A DNA stretch of 64,000 nt from CAVSIS01 sp963814875 (GTDB taxonomy: Bacteria > Acidobacteriota > Thermoanaerobaculia > Thermoanaerobaculales > Sulfomarinibacteraceae), in NCBI GenBank assembly GCA_963814875.1, contig CAWFFJ010000019.1, forward strand, positions 93,474 to 157,473. Direction: 5' to 3'. Position 1 is the first letter of the stretch, and each line of letters starts with the position of its first letter. Below, piece by piece: positions 53,464-61,514 of this stretch. The notes beneath the pieces were generated by a model that saw only the letters and a program-made list of their open reading frames with translations, had not been told where the DNA came from and made no database searches. A program made the translations under genes and the position numbers.

Positions 53464-53981
53464 AGGTTGTCCTCTACCTCGAGTAGGCGGCGCCAGTTCT
53501 CCGGCAAGCGGTCAATGCCTGCGACCTTGACGAACCGGTCGGCGACCAGCGGGATCACCTTGAAATGACCCTCCGCAAGCACGTTGCCGTCCGAGTCCCT
53601 GGCCTCGGCCCGCACCTCGACCGCTTGTCCCGCGCGCCCTTCGCCCTCGATCCTGCTCGCGAGGCGCAGCGGACGCCCCTGGCGGGCCGGGCGGTGGTAC
53701 GTGATGGCGGCCGAGCGCAGGATCCAGATCGCCTTGACCTCGGGACGCAGCACCAGCGGCGTCCACGCCGCGATGCAGTCAAGCGCGGTGTAGATCGCCC
53801 CGCCGTGGGTGATGCCCGGGAACCCGATCATGTGCGCCGGGGGATCGAAGGTCCCGATCAGGCGCTCGGCGTCGGACGGGTCGCGGACGATCTCGACACC
53901 GAGACCGTTCGGGTTGGCATGTCCACAGCCGAAGCACACGTTACCGGGTAGCAGGTCGCGGTTGAGCACTTCATCAGTCAT
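53460..53981 (-). CDS. Hotdog-fold thioesterase (PaaI-like)
   Basis: A 173-residue protein from ATG 53981. NVCFGCGHANPNGLGVEI at the N-terminus and ITHGGAIYTALDCIAAWTPL are typical of the PaaI/YbgC-like acyl-CoA thioesterases that start with a CFGCG motif. The second part carries the beta strands ITYHRPARQGRPLRLASRIE. Likely hydrolyses an acyl-CoA or a related thioester; the substrate is unknown. The stop overlaps the lipoprotein gene by 4 bases. Confidence 0.85.
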   Translation of the reverse strand: MTDEVLNRDLLPGNVCFGCGHANPNGLGVEIVRDPSDAERLIGTFDPPAHMIGFPGITHGGAIYTALDCIAAWTPLVLRPEVKAIWILRSAAITYHRPARQGRPLRLASRIEGEGRAGQAVEVRAEARDSDGNVLAEGHFKVIPLVADRFVKVAGIDRLPENWRRLLEVEDNL

Positions 53982-53982
53982 C

Positions 53983-54423
53983 TCAGGGCCAGACGTACTC
54001 GTCGTCATCATCGACGAGCACGGAGATCTGCACCGAGTCGCAGCGGCCCTTGTGGATCCAGAACCACACCCCGGTGTCGACCAAATCGTAGACCCTTCGG
54101 TCGAGCTCGTCGAACTCCTCCTCGAGCACAACCTCACCCATCTCAGCGAGCCGCTCGAGGAGGTCCTCCTCTTCGAGCCCGATCGGCGTCAGGCTTTCGA
54201 GCTGAGTGTCGGGGCCGTCCGCGTCGATCATGACCAGACGCAGCTCGGGGTCCGCCTCGAAGTACACCGAGAGACCCAGGGCCTGGTAATGCCAGGCGAG
54301 TGAGCGGTCGCCCTCGTAGCGCTCCTCTTCGATCCGGTCGGGCGTGCCGATCAACGCCTCGACCTCCACCTTGCTCTGGCCGAACCGAAGCTCCTCGATA
54401 CCGACCCCGGGATTGATCTTCAT
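53983..54423 (-). CDS. Hypothetical acidic protein
   Basis: A 146-residue protein using the ATG at 54423 (MKINPGVGIEELRFGQSKVE), which has AGGAAGG 5 bases upstream. A GTG two codons earlier is an alternative. The N-terminal half resembles small BamE/immunity-like folds with a GQSKVEVEALIG turn. The rest is Glu/Asp-rich (LEEEDLLERLAEMGEVVLEE). The C-terminus is DDDDEYVWP. Function not recognised. Confidence 0.75.
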   Translation of the reverse strand: MKINPGVGIEELRFGQSKVEVEALIGTPDRIEEERYEGDRSLAWHYQALGLSVYFEADPELRLVMIDADGPDTQLESLTPIGLEEEDLLERLAEMGEVVLEEEFDELDRRVYDLVDTGVWFWIHKGRCDSVQISVLVDDDDEYVWP

Positions 54424-54466
54424 GGTCACCTTCCTGCGCGACGACCCGCGACGGCACGAGGATAGC

Positions 54467-54495
54467 CCATGCCAGGCACCACGTGCCTGGCATGG
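54467..54495. repeat. Perfect 13-bp palindromic hairpin
   Basis: CCATGCCAGGCAC and GTGCCTGGCATGG flank a CAC loop, a perfect 13-bp stem. It lies upstream of the gene at 53983 and downstream of the gap to 54655. It may be a terminator-like or dispersed REP-type unit. Confidence 0.7.
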
Positions 54496-54654
54496 CAGGT
54501 GAGGAGTGAGGAGACAGGAGTCAAGAGCGGTCGCAGAGGAGGCGCGGGCCGACCGTCTGTTGCGTCAGCGGGATCTCTCGGCGAACTCGATGCCCCTCAC
54601 GGTATAGGAAAGAGGGTATCGTCGCCGGTCCCCACTGCCGTTGCCCACTCAGCC

Positions 54655-55110
54655 CTACGGCGGTCTCAGCCGGTCAAACGCCTGGACCACGTCATCAGGC
54701 CGGTCCGTTCCGACCCGGAAACGTCGGCCTGAGCGCAGCTCGAGCTCCACGGCGTCGAACCCCGAGACATTGAACATCCAGCCGGCAGGAATCAGCCGAA
54801 TACCCCACCCGTAGTACCACCGGTTCCGTACCGAGCGAACGGCGGCGATCTGCGACAACGCGATCGTCCGCCGGATCAGCCCGAAGCCGAAGTAGCAGCG
54901 GAACCGCTCCCTGTCGATCTCGATCGTCAGGGAGTGGAACAGGAGGCCGACTGCCGCGACACCCCAGATCTCGACCCTGGCCGCGAGATTCCAGTTCGCG
55001 GCGAGTCCGTACCAGGCCGCGACGGCAAATGCTGCCAGCATGGACGCGACGATTACGGTCCCGGCCTGTGTGTGGCGATACTCGGGCTCGCTCACGCTCT
55101 GCCTCCGCAC
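54655..55110 (-). CDS. Membrane protein with PH-like domain
   Basis: A 151-residue protein with two adjacent N-terminal helices (VIVASMLAAFAVAAWYGLAA and EIWGVAAVGLLFHSLTIEID). A beta-rich region follows that resembles bacterial PH-domain membrane proteins: RRTIALSQIAAVRSVRNRWY, GWGIRLIPAGWMFNVSG and VELELRSGRRFRVGTDRP. Function unknown. A GTG six codons in is an alternative start. It follows the next gene on the same strand by 10 bases. Confidence 0.75.
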   Translation of the reverse strand: MRRQSVSEPEYRHTQAGTVIVASMLAAFAVAAWYGLAANWNLAARVEIWGVAAVGLLFHSLTIEIDRERFRCYFGFGLIRRTIALSQIAAVRSVRNRWYYGWGIRLIPAGWMFNVSGFDAVELELRSGRRFRVGTDRPDDVVQAFDRLRPP

Positions 55111-55120
55111 TCGTATCCGG

Positions 55121-55627
55121 TCACGAAGGCTCGTCCCGCTGCAGCTTTACGCCGGTAGCCAGGAAGTGGTTCAGCTCCGCCTCCCAGGTCTCCATGAAGC
55201 TGGTGAAGTCGTCTTCAGTGAACTCGTTGAGCACCAGGTTGCCGAGCGTCCCGAGCGAAGTGTACGAGTAGGAGATCGCGGCGGTGGACCCCTCAGCTGC
55301 GTCCGTGAGCTGAATCGAGATCCTGGCCACCACCACGTCCGGGATCAACTTGACCAGCTCGATGCGGCCCGCCTCGGGCTCGTACCGGGTGACCATCCAC
55401 ACCGCGTTCGACGGTTGCGCTGAGGTCACGAACACGCATTCAAGCTCCGCCACGCCAGAGCGCGTCAAGACAAGGTCAGGGTCCCACCCGTTCACCCACT
55501 CGCACTCGCGGACGGGACACAGCAGCGGAAAGACCTCCGACTGAGATCCTCGAAGGTGTTGGGTGTAGCTCCGGGTCAACCGGTCGGCGACCTCACGTTC
55601 ATGGGACCGACTCTCCTTCTTCAACAT
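55121..55627 (-). CDS. SRPBCC-like hypothetical protein
   Basis: A protein of 168 residues from ATG 55627. The sequence RSYTQHLRGSQSEVFPLLCP followed by VRECEWVNGWDPDLVLTRSG resembles START/SRPBCC (polyketide cyclase) proteins, in which a beta-rich barrel begins in the same way. RYEPEAGRIELVKLIPDVVV and FTSFMETWEAELNHFLATG fit the later strands and final helix. Ligand unknown. The upstream in-frame 32 residues look non-coding. The start is not certain, since no strong ribosome site precedes it. Confidence 0.7.
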   Translation of the reverse strand: MLKKESRSHEREVADRLTRSYTQHLRGSQSEVFPLLCPVRECEWVNGWDPDLVLTRSGVAELECVFVTSAQPSNAVWMVTRYEPEAGRIELVKLIPDVVVARISIQLTDAAEGSTAAISYSYTSLGTLGNLVLNEFTEDDFTSFMETWEAELNHFLATGVKLQRDEPS

Positions 55628-55906
55628 GCACCGCGCTCGAAGGCCTGGGCTCCGGGGCGCCAGGATCGCATCACCCGATCGGTGCCGGCCGTCTGTTCGC
55701 TGCTTCCTCCGCGCATTCCGCACAGCCCAGACTCCGGCCGACGAAGCGGTGACGGCCCCGGGCGGACGTCACCCACGGACGATCTGCCACGGCGGATCGT
55801 GGCGGACGTGCCGCGGTGCGATCGAGCGACCCAGGTGCCTTCGTCGTCGCGGTGGAACCCAACGATGCGGCGTTCAGGAACGTCACGCGGAATCCTCGTC
55901 CTCCCT

Positions 55907-56089
55907 TCAGCCACCGACCGCACCGACGACCTGCTCGAGATCGAGCGTGCGCAGCGCATCGATCGCGCACTCCCAGCGGCCCTCGGCACACAGACCGCTC
56001 ATCCCGGCGTCCTCCCACGCGGCGAGCGCCGCCCGAAGGCACGCACTCCTGACCGCGACAGCCACGTCGAGGGTCGAGTCGTCCCTCAT
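55907..56089 (-). CDS. Small hypothetical protein
   Basis: A 60-residue protein, MRDDSTLDVAVAVRSACLRA then ALAAWEDAGMSGLCAEGRWE and CAIDALRTLDLEQVV. The helical AGMSGLCAEGRWE core has the look of small conserved proteins of unknown function that follow methyltransferase or metabolic genes. The start overlaps the stop of the upstream methyltransferase (ATGA), supporting translation. Confidence 0.7.
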   Translation of the reverse strand: MRDDSTLDVAVAVRSACLRAALAAWEDAGMSGLCAEGRWECAIDALRTLDLEQVVGAVGG

Positions 56090-56769
56090 CCCGGCTCCCT
56101 CCCTCCCCCGTTCGAGTCCGGGCGAATCTCGGCGACCATGATCTGAGAGGGAACGCCCCAGGACACCACGGTGGTCTCCTCCAGGATCCGCCACACCTCA
56201 GTGCCGACGAACCGGCCGAGCTCGACAGGACGGCAGCCCCCGGTGAGCACTGGCGAGAGCCTGTGCACCATGCGCCACACCGCGATCACGCCCTTCGAGG
56301 CAAAGGTGCACCCGAAGGTCAGGCCCACAAGGCACAGCCTGCCCCCGGGACGCAGCACGCGGGCAGCCTCGCCCACGACGGCGCGGATCGCCGGCTCGGG
56401 CAGGAGGTCGAGCACGTAGTTCGACACGAACCGGTCGCAGCAGCTGTCGATCAGCGGGAGCTCGACTGAGCCGTCCGTGAGCATCACCGCGGCGCGCTTC
56501 CCGAAGGGCTGCAGACGCTCCCGCGCCAAACCCACCATCGTTGGACTGATGTCGAACCCGGCGTACGTCGCGTCCTCTGGGAGTTCATCATCGAGGAGGC
56601 GCGTCGCGAAGCGACCTGTACCGCATCCCAACTCGACCACAGCCCTTGCCTGGCCGAAGCCCGCCGCCCGGACGAGGTGGTCAAGCGCGGGGTTCTCGTA
56701 GAAGCCCTGCGTGTCCTGCCGCGCTCCGATCCGGTCGTACACCCGCCGCGCCTGCTCAGCTGAGAGCAC
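56086..56769 (-). CDS. Class I SAM-dependent methyltransferase
   Basis: A 227-residue Rossmann-fold methyltransferase. The SAM-binding motif I is VVELGCGTGRFATRLL, motif II/III AGFDISPTMVGLARERLQ, and RVLRPGGRLCLVGLTFG is the post-motif III strand typical of UbiE/COQ5-type enzymes. The substrate is unknown; FVSNYVLDLLPEP and the C-terminal VSWGVPSQIMVAE are not diagnostic. It is coupled to a 60-residue protein downstream. Confidence 0.85.
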   Translation of the reverse strand: MLSAEQARRVYDRIGARQDTQGFYENPALDHLVRAAGFGQARAVVELGCGTGRFATRLLDDELPEDATYAGFDISPTMVGLARERLQPFGKRAAVMLTDGSVELPLIDSCCDRFVSNYVLDLLPEPAIRAVVGEAARVLRPGGRLCLVGLTFGCTFASKGVIAVWRMVHRLSPVLTGGCRPVELGRFVGTEVWRILEETTVVSWGVPSQIMVAEIRPDSNGGGREPG

Positions 56770-56878
56770 CGATCCTCCCGGTCTCGCGCACCTTCACCCA
56801 TCCTACGCTTTTCGAGCCCGGGTCGCAGGATTGCTCGATCATCCGGATTCCGCTGACCACCCCTGATCCGGCAGCCTG

Positions 56879-57093
56879 TCAGGCCTTGATCTCTCTGAAC
56901 ATCTCGAGCTGCTTGCTGTCGGTCGTCAGCCTGCGAAGGGAGTCGTTGATTTCGATCCAGGGAACGGCCTGGTCGAAGAACACATGGGCCTTCGGCTCGC
57001 GATCGATGGGCGTGACAACCGTCGCAAGCGCAATGTGGACCTCGCCCGGGGCAACGGTCGACACATACAGGAGCCTTTGATCGGATCTGGCAT
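56879..57093 (-). pseudogene. Internally deleted GFA-family (formaldehyde-activating-type) gene
   Basis: ATG 57093 starts MPDPIKGSCMC, the usual beginning of GFA/CENP-V-type zinc proteins (KGSCxCG). The central 60-70 residues with the remaining Zn cysteines are absent. In another frame the C-terminal GFA segment follows at once: STVAPGEVHIALATVV, KAHVFFDQAVPWIEIND and LEMFREIKA. The join is at about 57060. Normal members are about 130-150 residues, so an out-of-frame deletion removed the core. Not expected to be functional. Confidence 0.6.
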
Positions 57094-57288
57094 GACCGTT
57101 TCCCTGCCTTTCAACGTGTGCGCGAGAGCCTCTGCGGGCCGGCCGTGGCTCGTCATCGCGCTCAATAGTAGCTTTGCCGAGCCGGCACGAGCCTGTACTC
57201 CGACCGCGAAACCGTGTCGGTCTGGTGGCTCAGCCCTCGCGCTTGGCGGTCGGGAGGACGTTTCGGACCCGTCCGACAACCGATACGC

Positions 57289-57684
57289 CTATCCCTCGTT
57301 TGAGAACTGCATCAGCTCCACGGGTACCCCGTTGTGGACGATCATCGCCACTTGGAGGCCGGCCGAGGGCGAGTTCGGCGGTGTGAGCATCTCTTTGCCG
57401 ACCAAGGCAGCCTCGAGGTCGTCGACCACGAACGCGAGGTGAGGGACCGTCTGGACGGGTGCCGGGATCGGGCTCCCCGGTTCGAATCGCATCCATTCAA
57501 CACCGTAGGGGCTCGTACTGAAACCTGAGACGTAGAGCCTGAACGCCTCCAGATAGACCTCGTCGGGGCGTTGGGTGCTGGTGGGCACCCCGAGGTGGTG
57601 GTAGCGCCAGCCCCAGTCCGAGAGTGCGTGGGGCAGCTCGTGGTCTTTTCGCAGGCTTTTCAGTGAGTTGATGGACATGGACAT
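57289..57684 (-). CDS. VOC-superfamily (glyoxalase-like) protein
   Basis: A 131-residue protein from ATG 57684, preceded by GGAAGGAAACCCC. WGWRYHHLGVPTSTQRPDEV opens the fold, and PHLAFVVDDLEAALVGKEM with NGVPVELMQFSNEG closes it. This is the beta-alpha-beta-beta-beta unit of the vicinal oxygen chelate superfamily. The metal ligands (His in HHLGVP and HLAFVVDD, Glu in VELMQF) are present. The substrate is not evident. Upstream in-frame residues are not expected to be translated. Confidence 0.8.
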   Translation of the reverse strand: MSMSINSLKSLRKDHELPHALSDWGWRYHHLGVPTSTQRPDEVYLEAFRLYVSGFSTSPYGVEWMRFEPGSPIPAPVQTVPHLAFVVDDLEAALVGKEMLTPPNSPSAGLQVAMIVHNGVPVELMQFSNEG

Positions 57685-57756
57685 GGGGTTTCCTTCCGCA
57701 TCTGTATTCCGCCGAGAATAGGGCATGGCCACTGCATTGGCTTGTTCCATCTCCAC

Positions 57757-58223
57757 GAGGGTGACACGATCGTCACGATCACATGATGCCCAGGCGACTC
57801 TATCGCAGTACCTTGCGCGTTCTGTCGCAACGACAACTCAGGGGGACGAATGGTCAAGAAGGTGGTGCGGTTTGTGATCATGATCGGCATCGGAATCGTC
57901 ATAGAAGGGGTCGAGTCCGCCGATTGCAGCGGTGAAGTCTGCCACCGCTGTCTGACCTCGCGCCGATTGCGTTCGCCCAGGCCGGCTCAAGATGGTTGGA
58001 AACAGGAGGTGTAGCCATCTTTAAAGCGGCTCATCGTCGCGACGTTGTCGTGATTGATGTCTGGGGCTACTACGCGGGCGGAATCCGGGTCGAAGACGGC
58101 TGCCGGGCGGACATCTTGATCCGCTAACGTTGGGCTCAGTTTCTCCCCGTTTCTATGCTTCCAAGAACCGCGGCGCCCTGACGTGCCCTCCGGGGCGGCG
58201 CTCCGTGTACACTGCGGCCGCCC
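57757..58223. other. Gene-poor gap before the APC permease, with a doubtful small ORF
   Basis: This 467-base gap has no recognised gene. On the plus strand ATG 57850 to TAG 58014 could encode 54 residues, with a hydrophobic start (VVRFVIMIGIGIVIEG) and a Cys-containing middle (ADCSGEVCHRC). No strong ribosome site precedes it, so I do not call it a gene. Confidence 0.4.
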
Positions 58224-60092
58224 ATGGCGGACACCGAGACCACCCCGGACATCCCGGTAGGCGCAGGCGAGAGTTGGGAGTTCGCCGGCTGGGGAACGGC
58301 CGCCCGGATCGACAACCTCGACACCTCGAACGTGTCGGTGTCGCACCTCGACCAGGTCAAGCGACACACCCTGGGGGCCTGGGCCTCGACCGCGTTGTGC
58401 GGCAACGACATCACCTCGAGCTGCCTCTATGTCTCGGCGCTGTGCGCGGCGCAGGCCGGTGTATTCGCACCGCTGGCGCTGCTGGTTGTCGCCGGGGTGC
58501 TGTACCTGTTTCGCAAGGTCTACGGCGAGGTCGGCAGTGCCTTGCCGCTCAACGGCGGCACCTACACCGTGCTGCTCAACACGACCAACAAGAAGGTGGC
58601 GGCGAGCGCGGCCTGTCTGACCCTGCTGAGCTACATCGCGACGGCGGTGATCTCGGCCAGCGAGGCGATGCACTACGCCCACAACCTGGTCACGGGCCTC
58701 GACGTGTTCTGGGCCACGGTCGGCCTGCTCGGCGTGTTCGCCGTGCTCAACATCATCGGCATCTCCGAGTCGGCGGTGGTCGCCCTGGTGATCTTCGTCG
58801 TCCACATGGCCACCCTCACGGTGCTGTCCGTTGCCGGCGCCGCGGCGCTGATTCACGACCCGTCGATGCTGATGGCGAACTGGGCGCTGCCGAGCACTGA
58901 CGGCGTGATCCACGCCCTGTTCTTCGGCTTCGCGGCCGGCATGCTGGGGATCAGCGGGTTCGAGAGCTCGGCCAACTTCATCGAGGAGCAGAAGGCCGGC
59001 GTCTTCCCCAAGACGCTGCGCAACATGTGGATCGCGGTGCTCGTGTTCAACCCGCTCATCAGCCTGCTGTCGCTCGGCCTGCTGCCCCTCGACCAGATCC
59101 AGGCCGTGCCACCCGACCTGCTGGCCCGGATGGGCCAGCTCAGCGCCGGCGAGTGGCTGCGCTACGGGGTGAGCATCGACGCCGTGCTGGTGCTGTCGGG
59201 CGCGGTGCTGACCTCGTACGTGGGCGTCACAGGCCTGGTACGGCGAATGGGGCTCGACCGCTGCCTACCCCAGTTCCTGCTGCGCGAGAACCACCTGCGA
59301 CGGACGAACCACTGGATCATCCTGCTGTTCTTCGCCGTGTGCTTCGCCATCCTGGCAACCACCGCCGGCCACGTCTCGACCCTGGCCGGCGTCTACACCA
59401 TCTCGTTCCTGTCGGTGATGGCGCTGTTCGCGGTCGGCAACATGCTGCTCAAGGTGCGCCGGGCCAAGCTGCCGCGCAGCCAGCGCGCGTCCTGGCCGAC
59501 AGTGGTGATGGCGCTCGCGGCCGCGCTCCTCGGCCTGCTGGGCAACCTGCTCCTCGATCCGGAGTCGATTCGGGTGTTCGCCGAGTACGGCCTGGCCGTG
59601 GGTGCGGCGGTGGCGCTGATGTTCGTGCGGGTCCCCCTGATGCGCGGGTTGCTGTTCGTCGCCCACTCGGTGTCCGATCGGGTGCTGGCCGCCAACCGCT
59701 GGGTCCACGAGCGGGTGCGGACCAAGATCGCCGAGATCAGCAGCCGGTCGGTGGTCTACTTCAGCAAGGGCGACGACCCGGCGGAGCTCAACCGCGTCGC
59801 CCTCTACGTGCTCGAGAACGAGCAGACCAACCTCATGACCGTGGTCCACGTCTACCAGCGCGAGCAGGACATCCCCAAGGCGCTCGCCGATCACCTCGCC
59901 GAGATCGACCATCTCTACCCGGAGCTCCGAATCGACTTCGTCGCAGTCAAGGGCGAGTTCGGACCGGAGATCATCGAGCTTCTCGCCGAACGCCTCTCAG
60001 TCCCCAAGAACTACATGTTCATCGGCACGCCCGGCGACCAGTTCCCCCATCGCATCGAGGACCTCGGCGGCGTGCGGCTGATCCTGGGCTGA
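58224..60092 (+). CDS. APC-superfamily amino-acid permease with cytoplasmic C-terminal domain
   Basis: A 622-residue transporter. About twelve helices cover residues 45-485: LGAWASTALCGNDITSSCLY, YGEVGSALPLNGGTYTVLLN (the APC consensus loop), FGFAAGMLGISGFESSANFI and SYVGVTGLVRRMGLDRCLPQ. After the last helix about 130 soluble residues follow (VVYFSKGDDPAELNRVALYV through GVRLILG), which resemble a USP-like or regulatory domain. Likely an amino-acid or amine importer; the substrate is unknown. Confidence 0.85.
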   Translation: MADTETTPDIPVGAGESWEFAGWGTAARIDNLDTSNVSVSHLDQVKRHTLGAWASTALCGNDITSSCLYVSALCAAQAGVFAPLALLVVAGVLYLFRKVYGEVGSALPLNGGTYTVLLNTTNKKVAASAACLTLLSYIATAVISASEAMHYAHNLVTGLDVFWATVGLLGVFAVLNIIGISESAVVALVIFVVHMATLTVLSVAGAAALIHDPSMLMANWALPSTDGVIHALFFGFAAGMLGISGFESSANFIEEQKAGVFPKTLRNMWIAVLVFNPLISLLSLGLLPLDQIQAVPPDLLARMGQLSAGEWLRYGVSIDAVLVLSGAVLTSYVGVTGLVRRMGLDRCLPQFLLRENHLRRTNHWIILLFFAVCFAILATTAGHVSTLAGVYTISFLSVMALFAVGNMLLKVRRAKLPRSQRASWPTVVMALAAALLGLLGNLLLDPESIRVFAEYGLAVGAAVALMFVRVPLMRGLLFVAHSVSDRVLAANRWVHERVRTKIAEISSRSVVYFSKGDDPAELNRVALYVLENEQTNLMTVVHVYQREQDIPKALADHLAEIDHLYPELRIDFVAVKGEFGPEIIELLAERLSVPKNYMFIGTPGDQFPHRIEDLGGVRLILG

Positions 60093-60293
60093 GCCCTGCG
60101 GTTGAGCGACGGCCCCGGTAGCACGCAGGACGACCACCCTTGAGGAGCCTCAAGTGGATCAGAAGGCCAGGACGCCTTTCTGTGATGCCAGCGACATACT
60201 CACGTCATTCCTCCTCTTGCACGCACGGCGCGCTTCCTCTTCACCGGAACACGGGCTCATGGACTGCGCCCCGGGTCTGGAAGCGCATCACCT
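60093..60293. other. Gene-free gap after the APC permease
   Basis: No gene or clear structure is seen here. The gap leads into the first attC-like site at 60294. The whole gene-free stretch runs from 60093 to 60487. Confidence 0.6.
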
Positions 60294-60417
60294 CCCTGAG
60301 TTCAGCGGCCCCAAGGTGCGACCGAAGGCCGACGTGGCGTGGCCAATGCAGCGGATCCGAAGGCGGAGTGCATCAAACGTGGCACGAGCAGGTGTCCGCT
60401 GAAGGTTGATGTCAGGC
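60294..60417 (-). repeat. attC-like site 1 (imperfect)
   Basis: Read on the minus strand, GCCTGAC (60417-60411) starts the site, with TTCAGCGG (60404-60397) pairing with CCGCTGAA (60308-60301). The distal box CTCAGGG (60300-60294) is a weak match to GTTRRRY. The site follows the stop of the gene at 60488, as expected for a cassette. One of four such sites; this one is degenerate. Confidence 0.4.
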
Positions 60418-60487
60418 GTTCTGGCCTCTCATTGTGACGTTCGGAATCCAGGTTCGAGCGCGCCGATCGAGGCGGCTCTCCGTGTCC

Positions 60488-60811
60488 TCATTCTCGTGTC
60501 GTCTTCGACTGGCGTTTTCGGAGGACGGGTATTCCAAGACCAAGCTCGATGGCCGCCCCGGAAAGAACAACCAGAGGGACACCGATGACCATTGCAGCGA
60601 GTAACCCATGATAAACCAGGGCTTCCACCGCGGTGACATAGTAGGTGTTGCCGTGGTCCATGATAGGGGCGGTCCTGATTCCTCGTGGTTCCCGGGTCGC
60701 GTCAGTACGGATAACCATGAAGAACGCGAACGCAGCAATGCCATCCGCAAAGATGACGAAGAAGAGAACGGCATAGGCAATCTGAATCCTCCGTCGCGTG
60801 ATGTGCTGCAT
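60488..60811 (-). CDS. Small membrane protein (cassette-like unit)
   Basis: A 107-residue protein from ATG 60811 (MQHITRRRIQIAYAVLFFVI). Two hydrophobic segments (IAYAVLFFVIFADGIAAFAF, GLLAAMVIGVPLVVLSGAAI) suggest two membrane helices with a soluble loop between (MDHGNTYYVTAVEALVYH). No family recognised. It lies between two attC-like sites on the minus strand, fitting a single-gene cassette. Confidence 0.65.
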   Translation of the reverse strand: MQHITRRRIQIAYAVLFFVIFADGIAAFAFFMVIRTDATREPRGIRTAPIMDHGNTYYVTAVEALVYHGLLAAMVIGVPLVVLSGAAIELGLGIPVLRKRQSKTTRE

Positions 60812-60844
60812 CGTTGCTCCCATGAATGGAGGACGCCTCCTGGC

Positions 60845-60901
60845 GGCTAACACAGGCTTGTGCCGCGGCTCCGCGCGGCACCAAGCCCTTCTTCGTTAGG
60901 C
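60845..60901 (-). repeat. attC site 2 (best match)
   Basis: A 57-bp palindromic unit. On the minus strand GCCTAAC (60901-60895, a perfect RYYYAAC) and the distal GTTAGCC (60851-60845) bound two arms, GCTTGG-TGCCGCG and CGCGGCA-CAAGCC. The arms are complementary except for one unpaired base, the extrahelical-base feature of attC. It begins 3 bases after the toxin stop. Length and layout match classical 59-base elements. Confidence 0.7.
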
Positions 60902-60903
60902 GT

Positions 60904-61173
60904 TCATCGACTTCGATAGACATCGCTTCGCTGGCCCACCTCAACAACGAAGATGGTAAGCACTTCGTCCGCCACGGAGTAGACGATCCTATACACCCCT
61001 TGTCGAACGCGGTACCGATCGGCACGGCCAGCGAGCTGCTCACATCTAGGCGGACGAGGGTCGTCAGCCAGCCTTTGAATCCCGTCAACGATCTGGAGTC
61101 GGACCTTCCTTGGTTCGATCGCCTCAACTTCCTTTGCGGCGGAAGCCTTGACGCGGACCTTATAGCTGGCCAC
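60904..61173 (-). CDS. RelE/ParE-family toxin
   Basis: An 89-residue protein, MASYKVRVKASAAKEVEAIE, with GIQRLADDPRPPRCEQLAGR and DRYRVRQGVYRIVYSVADEV, the standard RelE/ParE fold. Such toxins cleave ribosome-bound mRNA or poison gyrase; which of the two cannot be told. Its start overlaps the antitoxin stop by 14 bases. It ends 3 bases before a good attC site. Confidence 0.9.
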   Translation of the reverse strand: MASYKVRVKASAAKEVEAIEPRKVRLQIVDGIQRLADDPRPPRCEQLAGRADRYRVRQGVYRIVYSVADEVLTIFVVEVGQRSDVYRSR

Positions 61174-61390
61174 TCTGCCTCAACGACTTCACGAAGGACG
61201 CAAAGTCGACGTCCGGCTCCGACGCCCGCTCGTCAAAGGCAGCGAGATCCTCTGCATCCTCGGTAAGCGCAAGGCGGACCGCCTCGTTGACCATTTCGGA
61301 GATCGACCGCTCTGAGGCGGCTGCCTTGAGCTTGAGAGCCCGATGGATCTCCGGCTCGAAGTACACGGTGGCACGACGGACATCGCTCAT
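61160..61390 (-). CDS. RHH-type antitoxin
   Basis: A 76-residue protein. ATVYFEPEIHRALKLKAAAS followed by ERSISEMVNEAVRLAL is the ribbon-helix-helix DNA-binding pattern of CopG/ParD-type antitoxins. The acidic C-terminus (AAFDERASEPDVDFASF) would bind the toxin. It would neutralise the toxin downstream and autoregulate the pair. The genes overlap by 14 bases. Confidence 0.88.
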   Translation of the reverse strand: MSDVRRATVYFEPEIHRALKLKAAASERSISEMVNEAVRLALTEDAEDLAAFDERASEPDVDFASFVKSLRQSGQL

Positions 61391-61412
61391 ACAGATACGA
61401 TAACGTTATGAC

Positions 61413-61456
61413 GTCAACGCCCGACGTCTCGAGTCCGCTACAGCGAAATGTCAGGC
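61413..61456 (-). repeat. attC-like site 3 (short, degenerate)
   Basis: On the minus strand, GCCTGAC (61456-61450), then an ATTTCGCTGTAGCGGAC segment similar to site 1 (ATCAACCTTCAGCGGAC), and a distal GTTGAC (61418-61413). Located between the TudS-like gene and the antitoxin start. Arms are poorly complementary. Confidence 0.35.
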
Positions 61457-61514
61457 GCCAAATCGTTTAGCCGGTCTTGGGAATGTTGCACTTCAGAGTT
61501 GAACTCAAGCGCGG

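Noticed and set aside
57850..58014. 54-residue ORF with a hydrophobic N-terminus
   Set aside because: No convincing ribosome site, no homologue recognised, and composition not distinct from the gap around it.
60140..60409. Plus-strand ORF of 89 codons in the gap after the APC permease
   Set aside because: Ser/Arg-rich, without ribosome site or family features, and it overlaps the attC-like palindrome.
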